A stretch of DNA of 42,323 nt. It comes from Clostridiales bacterium (GTDB lineage: Bacteria > Bacillota > Clostridia > Christensenellales > DTU072). Location of the stretch: the NCBI GenBank assembly GCA_012799455.1, contig JAAZLE010000014.1, positions 1 to 42,323 of the forward strand, written 5' to 3'. The translations under genes and the position numbers were made by a program. Shown here piece after piece: positions 25,744 to 33,829 of this stretch (positions are counted from its first letter, which is position 1; each line of letters begins with the position of its first letter). The notes beneath the pieces are model-generated. The model searched no databases. It saw only the letters and a program-made list of their open reading frames with translations, and was not told the origin of the DNA.

Positions 25744-26322
25744 CTAAATTACGCCTTTGGACGAAGGTATTTTATCACCTTTTACTGTAAGAGCTTCTCT
25801 TAAGCAACGTGCGCACGCTTTGAACAATGCCTCTATTTTATGGTGATCATTTTCACCAGCTAAAAGCTTCATATGCATGGTAATTCCAGCATTCATAGCT
25901 AGTGCTCTAAAAAACTCTGGTGTTGCGTCAACTTCATAATCTCCACAATTTTTGTATGCAAAATCAGCTTCAAAGGCTAGAAAGCCTCTCCCTGAAATAT
26001 CTATTGCAGCAAACCCTAGAGCCTCATCCATTGGTAAAAAGCAATCTGCAAACCTTGTTATTCCCTTCCCATCGCCTATAGCTTGTCTTATCGCCTGCCC
26101 TAAAACTATACCAGTATCTTCCACCGTGTGATGGCAATCAACCTCTATATCACCATCAACTTCTAAAGTTATATCAAAACCCGCATGTGTTCCTAGAGCG
26201 GTAATCATATGGTCAAAAAAACCAATACGTGTCTTTGACTTAACCTTCCCGCTTCCGTCTATATTGATATATAGCGAAATATTTGTTTCCTTTGTCTTTC
26301 TTTCTATTTCAAAAACTCTCAT
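25744..26322 (-). CDS. hisB: Imidazoleglycerol-phosphate dehydratase
   Basis: The 192-aa manganese enzyme dehydrates imidazoleglycerol phosphate. Both metal motifs are present: CHHTVED (about 61-67) and DHHKIEALFKA (about 155-165). It is monofunctional, without the histidinol-phosphatase domain of enterobacteria. The start at 26322 is preferred over an in-frame ATG at 26358: GGAGG lies just upstream and similarity begins at MRVFEIERKT. The RBS overlaps the end of hisC. A histidinol phosphatase must come from elsewhere in the genome. Confidence 0.95.
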   Translation of the reverse strand: MRVFEIERKTKETNISLYINIDGSGKVKSKTRIGFFDHMITALGTHAGFDITLEVDGDIEVDCHHTVEDTGIVLGQAIRQAIGDGKGITRFADCFLPMDEALGFAAIDISGRGFLAFEADFAYKNCGDYEVDATPEFFRALAMNAGITMHMKLLAGENDHHKIEALFKACARCLREALTVKGDKIPSSKGVI

Positions 26323-26332
26323 AATTCCTCCA

Positions 26333-27412
26333 CTAGTAATTATTGTTTTTTTCCACATTTTTCAATTTAAATATTGCATCCATTACTGCCATATTTTCAG
26401 CTTCGTTTCCAACCGATATCCTTAAAGCATTGTCCGACTTGAAACACCTTATAGCAATACCCATTTGAAGTAAAGCTTCATATATTTCTACCGCCTTTTC
26501 CGTTTTAATGTATATGAAATTAGCATTAGATTGATATGCTTTAAACTCGCTCCCTAAAAGACTTTTTATGCCTTTAAATTTGCAATATAACTCGTCTCTA
26601 AACCGTAGTATTTCCTTTATTACTTCCTGATATTTTTTTGCATTTGAAAGCAATATACATCCAAACTTTTGGGATACTGAATTAACATTATAGGGAGCCT
26701 TAACCTTTTTTAATATATCAGTAAGGTTAGCATTAGAAATAGCAAAACCCAGCCTTAATGAAGCAGCCGCAAAGGCTTTACTGAGAGTTCTTAAGACTAT
26801 GGTATTTGGTAATTTATCTATCTCTTCTATAATACTTTGATTTGAAAAATCCATATATGCTTCATCAATAACCATCAAACAATCTACACTATTAACTAGT
26901 CTTATAATTTCAGACTTTTTAATCACTTCGCCTGTAGGGTTGCACGGATTAGAAAGTATAACTAAGTTAGGTTTTTCTACCTTTATGGTGTTTATAATAT
27001 CGTCCACTTTAGGAGTAACTCCTATATCTGTTTTAAGCACCACATTTTTAGTCCTTCTTAAATCAGCATAAAATCTATACATAGAAAAATCTGGAGATAA
27101 TGTAAGCACAGTATCGCCGTCTTTTAAAAACGCTTCAACTATTAAATTAATTAGCTCATCAGAACCGTTCCCAGCCACGACATTAGCTCTATCGACATTA
27201 AAACACTTTGCAAACTTTTCACATAATTCCACTGCAAAAGGATCGGGATACCTATTAAAATTAATTTCATCTAAGGCATCTTTAAATTGCTCTACTATTT
27301 CTTTTGGTATTTTGAAGTAAGATTCGTTAGCATCTACCCTTATGTTATATGAACCTTTAAGTGGCTCATATGGCTGCATGTCTAATAATCTTTTCTCAAT
27401 TTTATAACTCAC
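26333..27412 (-). CDS. hisC: Histidinol-phosphate aminotransferase
   Basis: The 359-aa class-II PLP aminotransferase has NGSDELINLI (about 81-90, phosphate contact), LSNPCNPTGE (about 152-161), VIDEAYMDF (about 180-188) and TLSKAFAAASLRLGFA with the PLP lysine (about 212). It uses a GTG start at 27412 with GAGGG upstream. Position between hisD and hisB fits, and the 13-nt gap from hisD suggests coupling. It probably converts imidazole-acetol phosphate with glutamate. Confidence 0.94.
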   Translation of the reverse strand: MSYKIEKRLLDMQPYEPLKGSYNIRVDANESYFKIPKEIVEQFKDALDEINFNRYPDPFAVELCEKFAKCFNVDRANVVAGNGSDELINLIVEAFLKDGDTVLTLSPDFSMYRFYADLRRTKNVVLKTDIGVTPKVDDIINTIKVEKPNLVILSNPCNPTGEVIKKSEIIRLVNSVDCLMVIDEAYMDFSNQSIIEEIDKLPNTIVLRTLSKAFAAASLRLGFAISNANLTDILKKVKAPYNVNSVSQKFGCILLSNAKKYQEVIKEILRFRDELYCKFKGIKSLLGSEFKAYQSNANFIYIKTEKAVEIYEALLQMGIAIRCFKSDNALRISVGNEAENMAVMDAIFKLKNVEKNNNY

Positions 27413-27425
27413 TTATATTCCCTCT

Positions 27426-28706
27426 TTACTTGTTTATTCTTACTCTAACCGCATTTGCGTGTGCTGTCAGCCCTTCTCGTGTTGCAAAATTGATAATATT
27501 ATCTGCATCGCTTGAAAGCATTGACCTACTATACGAAGCGTATTGAATCTTTTTTATAAAACTATCTACTGATAGAGGAGAGAAAAACCTTGCTGAACCA
27601 CCTGTTGGCAATACATGATTTGTTCCAGCTAAATAGTCACCAACAGCCTCTGGAGTATATTCCCCTAAAAATACTGACCCTGCATGATCAACTAGTTCTA
27701 ATAGTTCCTCAGGTTTATTCGTCATCAACTCTAGATGTTCAGGTGCGATATAATTAGCAATCTTGACACATTCTTCAATGGTTTGACATATGATTATGCC
27801 ACCACAATCCTTTAATGATGCTAACATTATATCTTTTCTTTCTAATTTTGCAGTTTGCTTTTCAAGTTCTTCTTTAACTTTATTTGCAAGTGTTTCCGAG
27901 TCTGTTAAAAGTATAGAAGATGCCAGTTTATCATGTTCTGCCTGAGATAATAAATCAGCAGCAACAAATTTAGGATTGGCATCTTTATCTGCAACGATTG
28001 TTATCTCTGACGGCCCTGCTATCATATCGATATCGCATTCACCAAATACCATTTTTTTAGCTGTAGCAACAAATATATTTCCAGGACCAACAATTTTATC
28101 TACCTTCGGGATAGTTTCTGTCCCATACGCTAATGCTCCAATTGCCTGTGCTCCTCCTACTGCATATAATGCATCTACATCCGCTACAAATGCAGCAGCT
28201 AAAACATCTTTATTTACTCCATCTTTTGTGGGAGGAGTTACAATAACTATCTCTTTAACACCAGCTATTTTAGCAGGAATAGCATTCATAAGCACCGAAG
28301 ATGGGTATGCTGCAGTTCCCCCAGGAACATACAAACCTACACTACCTAATGGTCTTATTAATTGACCTAAGTTTCGCCCCGCTTCTTCATGTTTAATTGG
28401 GCTTTGTAGTTGTAAAGTATGAAATTCTGTAATACGACTAACCGCCTTTAAGAGTACTTCCTTAAACTTATCATCGAGTGAAGTAAACGCTTCTTGAAAA
28501 TGTTTGTTTTCATATTTTTTAATCTCATCTGTTCCATCAAACTTTTTACCATATTTGGAAACAGCCTTATCCCCATTTTGTTTTACATCAGCAAGAATGT
28601 TTTTTACAACATCATCCACATTTGCACCTGGTGCTAAAGTCTTTTCACGAATGCTTTTCAAAAACTCAAACTCTCTTTTACCATCTGCTTTAATAACGCT
28701 AATCAT
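27426..28706 (-). CDS. hisD: Histidinol dehydrogenase
   Basis: The 426-aa zinc enzyme oxidises histidinol to histidine in two NAD-dependent steps. Diagnostic segments are GLYVPGGTAAYPSSVLM (about 119-135), VGGAQAIGALAYGT, VGPGNIFVATAKK, IAGPSEI, LLSQAEHD (zinc ligands) and IAPEHLEL (catalytic Glu-His). Full length. ATG 28706 has AAAGGTGATAT upstream. A 109-nt gap separates it from hisG, the largest in the operon; it is AT-rich with no convincing terminator, so co-transcription is still likely. Confidence 0.95.
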   Translation of the reverse strand: MISVIKADGKREFEFLKSIREKTLAPGANVDDVVKNILADVKQNGDKAVSKYGKKFDGTDEIKKYENKHFQEAFTSLDDKFKEVLLKAVSRITEFHTLQLQSPIKHEEAGRNLGQLIRPLGSVGLYVPGGTAAYPSSVLMNAIPAKIAGVKEIVIVTPPTKDGVNKDVLAAAFVADVDALYAVGGAQAIGALAYGTETIPKVDKIVGPGNIFVATAKKMVFGECDIDMIAGPSEITIVADKDANPKFVAADLLSQAEHDKLASSILLTDSETLANKVKEELEKQTAKLERKDIMLASLKDCGGIIICQTIEECVKIANYIAPEHLELMTNKPEELLELVDHAGSVFLGEYTPEAVGDYLAGTNHVLPTGGSARFFSPLSVDSFIKKIQYASYSRSMLSSDADNIINFATREGLTAHANAVRVRINK

Positions 28707-28815
28707 ATAATATCACCTTTCTATGCAAGTATGTCTTTTACTCCGTCCCTTGTTATAATACTCATTACTAATTATATATTAATATCAAAAAATTGACCAT
28801 AATACACAACTATCT

Positions 28816-29436
28816 TTAAACCACAGGATCTGTTAATTTAGCACAAAAATCAAATATTTCTGCCTTTTTTGTTTTTAAACTGACTGGATTCGATATTAAT
28901 CTAGCAGAAATATCCGCTAAATACTCTGCAACGACCAAACCATTTTCTTTTAATGTCATTCCCGTTTCTACAATATCTACAATTCCATCGGCTAAATCAA
29001 GCAGCGGTGCTAGCTCTACGGAGCCTTCAATCTTAATGATATCTACTGGCATATTTTTATTTTCAAAAAACTGTTTTGTAACCTCTGGATATTTAGTGGC
29101 TATGGTCTTTATTCCGTAACCTGAATAAAAATTAACGCCAGCTATTGTAGCTAGTGCAAACTTACATTCTCCAAATGGTAATGCAGCAATTTCATTTACC
29201 GGTCTATTCATTTCCATTAAGGTGTCTTTACCTACTATGCCTACATCACTTATGCCCCGTTCTACATATGTAACTACGTCTGCAGCTTTAGCAAATACAA
29301 ACCTATATTTATTGTCAATTTCTATTATTAATTTTCTTCCTTTGTCGATTAGTTCTGTACAATCTATACCTGAAGCTTCTAACAACTTAATTGTGCTTTT
29401 CTCTAATCTTCCCTTAGTTAATGCTATATTAATCAT
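28816..29436 (-). CDS. hisG: ATP phosphoribosyltransferase, short form
   Basis: The 206-aa catalytic subunit starts histidine synthesis by joining ATP and PRPP. INIALTKGRLEKS at the N-terminus and DLADGIVDIVETGMTLKENG (about 148-167), with the PRPP loop, are clear. It lacks the C-terminal ACT-like regulatory domain of long HisG, so it needs HisZ as regulatory subunit, encoded directly upstream with a 12-nt gap. The pair forms the hetero-octameric short-form enzyme inhibited by histidine. Confidence 0.95.
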   Translation of the reverse strand: MINIALTKGRLEKSTIKLLEASGIDCTELIDKGRKLIIEIDNKYRFVFAKAADVVTYVERGISDVGIVGKDTLMEMNRPVNEIAALPFGECKFALATIAGVNFYSGYGIKTIATKYPEVTKQFFENKNMPVDIIKIEGSVELAPLLDLADGIVDIVETGMTLKENGLVVAEYLADISARLISNPVSLKTKKAEIFDFCAKLTDPVV

Positions 29437-29448
29437 AATTATTAATCC

Positions 29449-30630
29449 TTATATTTCCCTTTCTTCAAGTTTATTATTTTCAACTATCACTATCTTCTTT
29501 GCTTTTATCGCTTTAGCCCATGTTATAGTTTCTTCTAAAGTGTCACAGATTGAACTAACAAAGCTATACCCTTTTTCTATGTACTGTTTTACCACTTCTA
29601 AACTCATGGGATTTACCATTTTATCTGAAGAATAAATAACAATCTTTGGCTTTTCAGTTTCTATCTTTTCTTTTTTAAGCACATCTATTGTTTCATTAAT
29701 ATTGAAAGCAAAACCTATGGCTGGAATATCCAGTGAGTAATCAGAATACAATGTGTCGTATCTGCCACCAGACATCACCTCCATACCCTTTCCTTTTACA
29801 AAACCCCTGAATACTAAGCCTGTATAATATTGAACATCTTGAACTACTGAAAAATCAAATATTATATTTTCTGCACATCCTGCGTTGTCTAAAGCTAAAT
29901 ACAACTCTTCAATTTCTTTGATGGCTAACAATGCTTCTTTGTCTTGCAACTCTTTTTTAGCCTCTAATAATATTTCTTTACCTCCAAACAATTTGCTCAC
30001 TGTCTTTAAGACGGCACCATCTTTGCCCATTTGATTTGCTAAACTTTCTATGTCAGGAAAGTTCTTGATAGCAAGTGCTTGCTTTGCTTCATTTTTAAGG
30101 TTGGAAAATGAGTTTAACACACTGGTAATCACTCCCATATGCCCTATTTCTAAATAAAAGTCAGAACCGAATAGTTCTTTCATGCATTTGATAGCCAATA
30201 TTAAAATTTCTAAATCAGACCTAAATCCACTTGCACCAATTAGCTCTACGCCCATTTGTAAAATCTCATCAAACTTTTTGTTGAATCTTACATTCCTTTT
30301 GAAAACAGGCTGGCTATAAAAAAGCTTAATTGGAAGCACAAATTCTTTAAGTCGCGATGCAAATAGTCTTGCTATAGGTTTTGTTGAGTCCGGTCTCATT
30401 GTAATAAGTCTACCACTTCCATCTGTAAGAGTATAAAGTTCATTTTGAGACATCTTACCTATACCATCGGAAAACACATCATAAAATTCTAAACTTGTGG
30501 TCATTACCTCATCATAACCAAAGTCTTCAAATATCTTTCTAAGTGAATTTTCGGTTCCTCTTCTAATTTTACATTCTCTAAAAAGATAATCTCTTGTTCC
30601 TTCCGGAGTTACTTTATCATATTTTTTCAT
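29449..30630 (-). CDS. hisZ: ATP phosphoribosyltransferase regulatory subunit
   Basis: The 393-aa protein is a histidyl-tRNA synthetase paralogue that regulates short-form HisG. Class-II synthetase motifs remain recognisable: PEGTRDYLF near the start, LITMRPDSTKPIARL (about 75-89) and GGRYDTLYSDY (about 287-297). Context, directly before short hisG, and the poor anticodon-binding end distinguish it from HisRS. It is the first gene of the operon; ATG 30630 has AAAGGAG and a promoter about 40 nt upstream. No histidine T-box precedes it, so control appears to rest on feedback or other factors. Confidence 0.93.
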   Translation of the reverse strand: MKKYDKVTPEGTRDYLFRECKIRRGTENSLRKIFEDFGYDEVMTTSLEFYDVFSDGIGKMSQNELYTLTDGSGRLITMRPDSTKPIARLFASRLKEFVLPIKLFYSQPVFKRNVRFNKKFDEILQMGVELIGASGFRSDLEILILAIKCMKELFGSDFYLEIGHMGVITSVLNSFSNLKNEAKQALAIKNFPDIESLANQMGKDGAVLKTVSKLFGGKEILLEAKKELQDKEALLAIKEIEELYLALDNAGCAENIIFDFSVVQDVQYYTGLVFRGFVKGKGMEVMSGGRYDTLYSDYSLDIPAIGFAFNINETIDVLKKEKIETEKPKIVIYSSDKMVNPMSLEVVKQYIEKGYSFVSSICDTLEETITWAKAIKAKKIVIVENNKLEEREI

Positions 30631-30669
30631 TTCTTCTCCTTTATCACACTAGCGCACTAAAGTAAAAAG

Positions 30670-30698
30670 ATATTAACACACTAGTATATCTAAGTCAA
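30670..30698 (-). promoter_or_regulatory. Promoter of the histidine operon
   Basis: -35 TTGACT (30693-30698), 17-nt spacer, -10 TAATAT (30670-30675) on the minus strand. The leader is only about 30 nt. Confidence 0.6.
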
Positions 30699-30763
30699 CA
30701 ATATATACAACATATTTTAAATTTAATTTCTTTATTAATAATGGGATTATTCCATTTCATCAC

Positions 30764-30793
30764 AAAAAAAGACTAATCCGTCCGAATCAGTCT
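30764..30793 (-). terminator. Terminator of the ADP-ribosylglycohydrolase gene
   Basis: A 10-bp stem with two G-U pairs (30784-30793 with 30770-30779, minus strand) is followed by T-run 30764-30770. Confidence 0.82.
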
Positions 30794-30819
30794 CTTTTAA
30801 TATTGAATTCCAACTAGTT

Positions 30820-31635
30820 CTAAATCAGATAACTTCTGTTTATCCTATCAGTTTTTCTAAACTCGTACAATATGTCTAATAAGTCCTTTGGCAAATAGCT
30901 TTCTGCTTTCTTTACGATTTGCTCATTGATTCCAGGGAATAAATAATATGCTTCGGCTATTGAGCCAGCAATTGCAGTAAGAGTATCAGCGTCTCCACCG
31001 ACAGAAATCGCGTTTTGAATGCAATCTATAAAGTTTGTTGATTCTAAAAATGCAACGATAGCAACTGGCACTGTTCCTTGACAGCTTTCATCAAACTTAT
31101 ACTTCGGTCTGATTTGATCCAAAGTAAAATCAAGATTATATTTGAGTTTTTTCGTTACAAACTCCTTTATCTCGCCTTTGCTTGCCCCTTTCCTGCAAAG
31201 AAAAATAATAGTTGAAACAGCCACTGCTCCTCTAATCCCTTCTGGATGATTATGTGATACCGCAGTTACCTTTTTAGCTAAATCAACTGCCTGCTCTATG
31301 CTGTTTGCAAACCATCCAGCAGCACTCACTCTCATTGCAGCCCCATTACCATAACTATTATATGGTTTAGGATTTTCTTCATGTAGCCAAGTAATAAAAT
31401 TTACACCATAATCTGATGGATATTTTCTGCCAAAATATTGCATCCAATAGATGGCTTTTTCTGACAAGTCCGAATAATCAGGTTTACTATCTAGTAAAGC
31501 CTTCGCAACAGCAATGGTCATAATTGTATCGTCTGTAAACCTAGTTCCTTCATCAAACCATTTAAAATCTTTGCTTTTGAAATTAGAATACTCGTACTTT
31601 GAACCCACAATATCGCCTATTATTGCTCCTATCAT
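30820..31635 (-). CDS. ADP-ribosylglycohydrolase family protein (DraG-like)
   Basis: The 271-aa protein is of the DraG/ARH fold, which removes ADP-ribose from proteins or small molecules with a dinuclear Mg centre. Metal residues are visible in FTDDT (residues 33-37) and in ISVGGDADTLTAIAG (about 224-238). The N-terminal IGAIIGDIVGSKYE and NGAAMRVSAAGW are also typical. I prefer ATG 31635, which has a GAGGGGG site, over an in-frame ATG at 31677. It stands alone, with its own consensus promoter at 31735-31763 and terminator at 30764-30793. No partner ADP-ribosyltransferase is in the window, so the target is unknown. Confidence 0.88.
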   Translation of the reverse strand: MIGAIIGDIVGSKYEYSNFKSKDFKWFDEGTRFTDDTIMTIAVAKALLDSKPDYSDLSEKAIYWMQYFGRKYPSDYGVNFITWLHEENPKPYNSYGNGAAMRVSAAGWFANSIEQAVDLAKKVTAVSHNHPEGIRGAVAVSTIIFLCRKGASKGEIKEFVTKKLKYNLDFTLDQIRPKYKFDESCQGTVPVAIVAFLESTNFIDCIQNAISVGGDADTLTAIAGSIAEAYYLFPGINEQIVKKAESYLPKDLLDILYEFRKTDRINRSYLI

Positions 31636-31734
31636 ATAATCCCCCTCAGCACACTTATTTGACATAAAAAATAGCACTATAACAGTGCATTAAGTGACAT
31701 CTACAAGCGTCTTTTGACTTAAACTTCTTGATTT

Positions 31735-31763
31735 ATTATATATCGAAATGCTTATTTTGTCAA
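31735..31763 (-). promoter_or_regulatory. Perfect consensus promoter for the ADP-ribosylglycohydrolase gene
   Basis: TTGACA (31758-31763), 17-nt spacer, TATAAT (31735-31740) on the minus strand: an exact sigma-A consensus. The leader to ATG 31635 is about 90 nt. Confidence 0.85.
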
Positions 31764-31795
31764 TTATTCATAGCAGTCCTACCCGCCAGCCTCTT

Positions 31796-31910
31796 GTATA
31801 AAATAAAAAGACCCTGAAACCAAGGTCTTTTCAAATATGCTCAACACATTATGACATGTCGGCTCGGGCAACAATAATCTGACCCGCCAGATACAAGAAC
31901 TTAACATTAC
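31796..31910 (-). ncRNA. Candidate small structured RNA with own promoter and terminator
   Basis: This intergenic stretch has an upstream extended -10 promoter (31917-31946). It ends in a hairpin GACC-loop-GGTC flanked by A/T pairs (arms 31824-31831 and 31806-31813), then TTTTTATTTT (31796-31805). The roughly 105-nt RNA would be unusually GC-rich in its 5' half. It could fold as GGCGGG paired with CCCGAGCC (two bulged bases). The only reading frames are trivial. It does not match 6S, tmRNA, SRP RNA, RNase P or a riboswitch consensus that I know. Confidence 0.4.
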
Positions 31911-31916
31911 ATTTGT

Positions 31917-31946
31917 AATATACCAAAATCTATACCTAAATTGCAA
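31917..31946 (-). promoter_or_regulatory. Promoter of the candidate RNA
   Basis: -35 TTGCAA (31941-31946), 18-nt spacer, extended TGG before -10 TATATT (31917-31922), minus strand. The rest of 31947-32083 is AT-rich with nothing recognised. Confidence 0.45.
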
Positions 31947-32083
31947 TTTCCTAAATTAATTTATGATTATTTATTCGTATTCTTAGGTTTATTTGGTTTA
32001 TTAATTATGACATAAATCTTATTTTCACTAACACAAATTGTATTATTGATTAATTAATAGTGGCAACTATCACTGTTTCGGTA

Positions 32084-32112
32084 TTGTTACATGCCTTTTA
32101 TTTTAGTATAAT
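32084..32112 (+). promoter_or_regulatory. Promoter of the M28 peptidase gene
   Basis: -35 TTGTTA (32084-32089), 17-nt spacer, -10 TATAAT (32107-32112). Its presence also argues against a GTG start at 32060. Confidence 0.72.
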
Positions 32113-32143
32113 TTATGAAACAAAGAAGAATTCGGAGGAGATA

Positions 32144-33394
32144 ATGAAAATTAGTAAAGAAATTAAAGACCAAGCTGTGGACTACTCAATGAAGTGTATT
32201 ACCCATATTTGCGAGACCATTGGTCCAAGGGAATCAGGCATGCCAGCCGAGCTTGAGTGTCAAAAATATGTACAAAATGAATTAGAGAAAAACAATTGGG
32301 TTGATTCAACTGCAATCGAACCTTTCAAAATGGCAAGATATGGACTACTTTCTTTTGCCCCAGTCATAGGCTTTTTGATGGTAGTAGCCGCCCTTATTCA
32401 AGTTATAGCTCATGCCATAGGTGGTAACACCTTTTCTATAGTTGCAAATGTAATCTTTATTTTGTTTTCAGCGCTATCTCTTATAATTGCCTTTTTCCAG
32501 TTTTTACTTTATAAACAATTTTTAGACGTGTTTTTACCAAAACTAGAATCTCACAACCTAATTGCTAAAATTAATCCTACGGGAGAAATAAAGCGGCGTA
32601 TTGTAATAAGTGGGCATGCAGATTCTGCCTATGAATTCACCTTTATGAGAATACATCAAACTCTTATGGTTGTAGTTATAGCAATCAATATAGTTTTCTT
32701 ACTAATTGGCGTAGGAATATCCATATTTAACTTAATTGAAAGGCCAAACACTCCCCATCTTTGGGCCCTTATTTTATTTGCTATTATGGGTTCTTTTTTT
32801 GTTACTTTCTTCTTCCTGTTCAATTTTAAAGAAGTTGTTCCAGGAGCAAATGATAATCTAACAGGAGTTTTTTTAGCGGTATCAGTTGCTCGATGCATGA
32901 AAGAAGCAAACATACAATTAGAAAACACCGAGGTGCAAATTTTAATAACTGGTTCTGAAGAAGCAGGTCTTAGAGGTGCTAACGCATGGGCAAAAAAATA
33001 CAAGCCAATTTATGATGCCGAAGGAGTAGAAACTGTGTTTGTTGCTTTCGATACAATGCATGATTATGACTGGATGACAATATATGAAAGAGAAATGAGT
33101 GGTATAACTAAAAACTCTGCACGTGCAATAAAACTTATTGATAGAGCGGCAGAAGAAATGGGAATCAAATTGCCCCATGGCACTGTTCCCGCAGGCGCTT
33201 CGGATGCAGCTGCTGTTTCTATGAATAAAATGCATGCTGTTGCTATTGCCGCACAAAACCCACATGGCACTAGATATTACCATAATAGAAGAGATAATCA
33301 ACATGATTTAAAGCCTGAGACCTTTGCTTATGGCTTAGATATTGCACTAAAAACCATAGAGGTATTTGATAAAGAAGGACTTCCTGAAGCATAA
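32144..33394 (+). CDS. Membrane-anchored M28-family zinc peptidase
   Basis: The 416-aa protein combines an M28 aminopeptidase fold with four or five hydrophobic segments. These lie at about 66-95, 105-130, 185-215 and 225-245, two of them inserted inside the peptidase domain. Zinc-site residues follow the family: His/Asp in ISGHADSAYE, Asp in PGANDNLTGV, the Glu pair in TGSEEAGLRG, Asp in FDTMHDYD and a late His in HGTRYYHNRRD. It likely hydrolyses peptides at the membrane; substrate unknown. ATG 32144 is chosen for GGAGGAG (32134-32140) and the promoter position; the upstream GTG 32060 precedes the promoter -10. A rubredoxin gene follows. Confidence 0.85.
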   Translation: MKISKEIKDQAVDYSMKCITHICETIGPRESGMPAELECQKYVQNELEKNNWVDSTAIEPFKMARYGLLSFAPVIGFLMVVAALIQVIAHAIGGNTFSIVANVIFILFSALSLIIAFFQFLLYKQFLDVFLPKLESHNLIAKINPTGEIKRRIVISGHADSAYEFTFMRIHQTLMVVVIAINIVFLLIGVGISIFNLIERPNTPHLWALILFAIMGSFFVTFFFLFNFKEVVPGANDNLTGVFLAVSVARCMKEANIQLENTEVQILITGSEEAGLRGANAWAKKYKPIYDAEGVETVFVAFDTMHDYDWMTIYEREMSGITKNSARAIKLIDRAAEEMGIKLPHGTVPAGASDAAAVSMNKMHAVAIAAQNPHGTRYYHNRRDNQHDLKPETFAYGLDIALKTIEVFDKEGLPEA

Positions 33395-33536
33395 GTTTGT
33401 GGAACTTAGTCACATTAACTGCCAGCTCAAGTATAAACCATATGTTTAGTCTTTACTTTACGCCTTAAGACCTTTAAACTAAAAGTATAAATTTTCTCAA
33501 AGAGTGAGATTAAATACATGATAAGGAGTGATAAAA

Positions 33537-33695
33537 ATGGATAAGTATTTATGTGAAGTATGTGGCTATGTTTATGATGAAGCGGATGGAGATCCAGATA
33601 ATGGCGTGGATGCAGGAACTGTTTGGGAAGATGTCCCTGAAGATTGGGTTTGCCCCATCTGCGGTGTAGGAAAAGAAGATTTTTCTAAAATGTAG
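33537..33695 (+). CDS. Rubredoxin
   Basis: A 52-aa classical rubredoxin. Iron ligands are Cys6-x2-Cys9 ([11 protein letters not shown]) and Cys39-x2-Cys42 ([10 protein letters not shown]). It has the usual acidic loop with GDPDNGV and the aromatic core Tyr11, Tyr13, Trp30 and Trp37. It is a small cytosolic one-electron carrier, typically serving rubrerythrin, superoxide reductase or flavodiiron proteins in anaerobes. AAGGAG precedes the ATG. It stands between the M28 peptidase (142 nt upstream) and a strong terminator. A poor -10-like TATAAA upstream may give it its own promoter. Confidence 0.96.
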   Translation: MDKYLCEVCGYVYDEADGDPDNGVDAGTVWEDVPEDWVCPICGVGKEDFSKM

Positions 33696-33701
33696 TTATC
33701 T

Positions 33702-33729
33702 AAGAGGAGCTGGATGGCTCCTCTTTTTT
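33702..33729 (+). terminator. Rho-independent terminator after rubredoxin
   Basis: AAGAGGAGC (33702-33710) pairs with GCTCCTCTT (33717-33725), followed by a T-run. Confidence 0.93.
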
Positions 33730-33829
33730 ATATAAATTCATACTAGTTACCGGAACTGTTTTAGTGTAAAATATAAATAGATGCATTAGCACCCCACTTT
33801 GATGTGGTTTTATCTTATCGGAGGTAAGT

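Noticed and set aside
26323-26358. Earlier start of hisB at 26358
   Set aside because: It would overlap hisC and has no RBS; GGAGG fits ATG 26322.
30631-30669. Histidine T-box before hisZ
   Set aside because: No GGGTGG core and the leader is about 30 nt.
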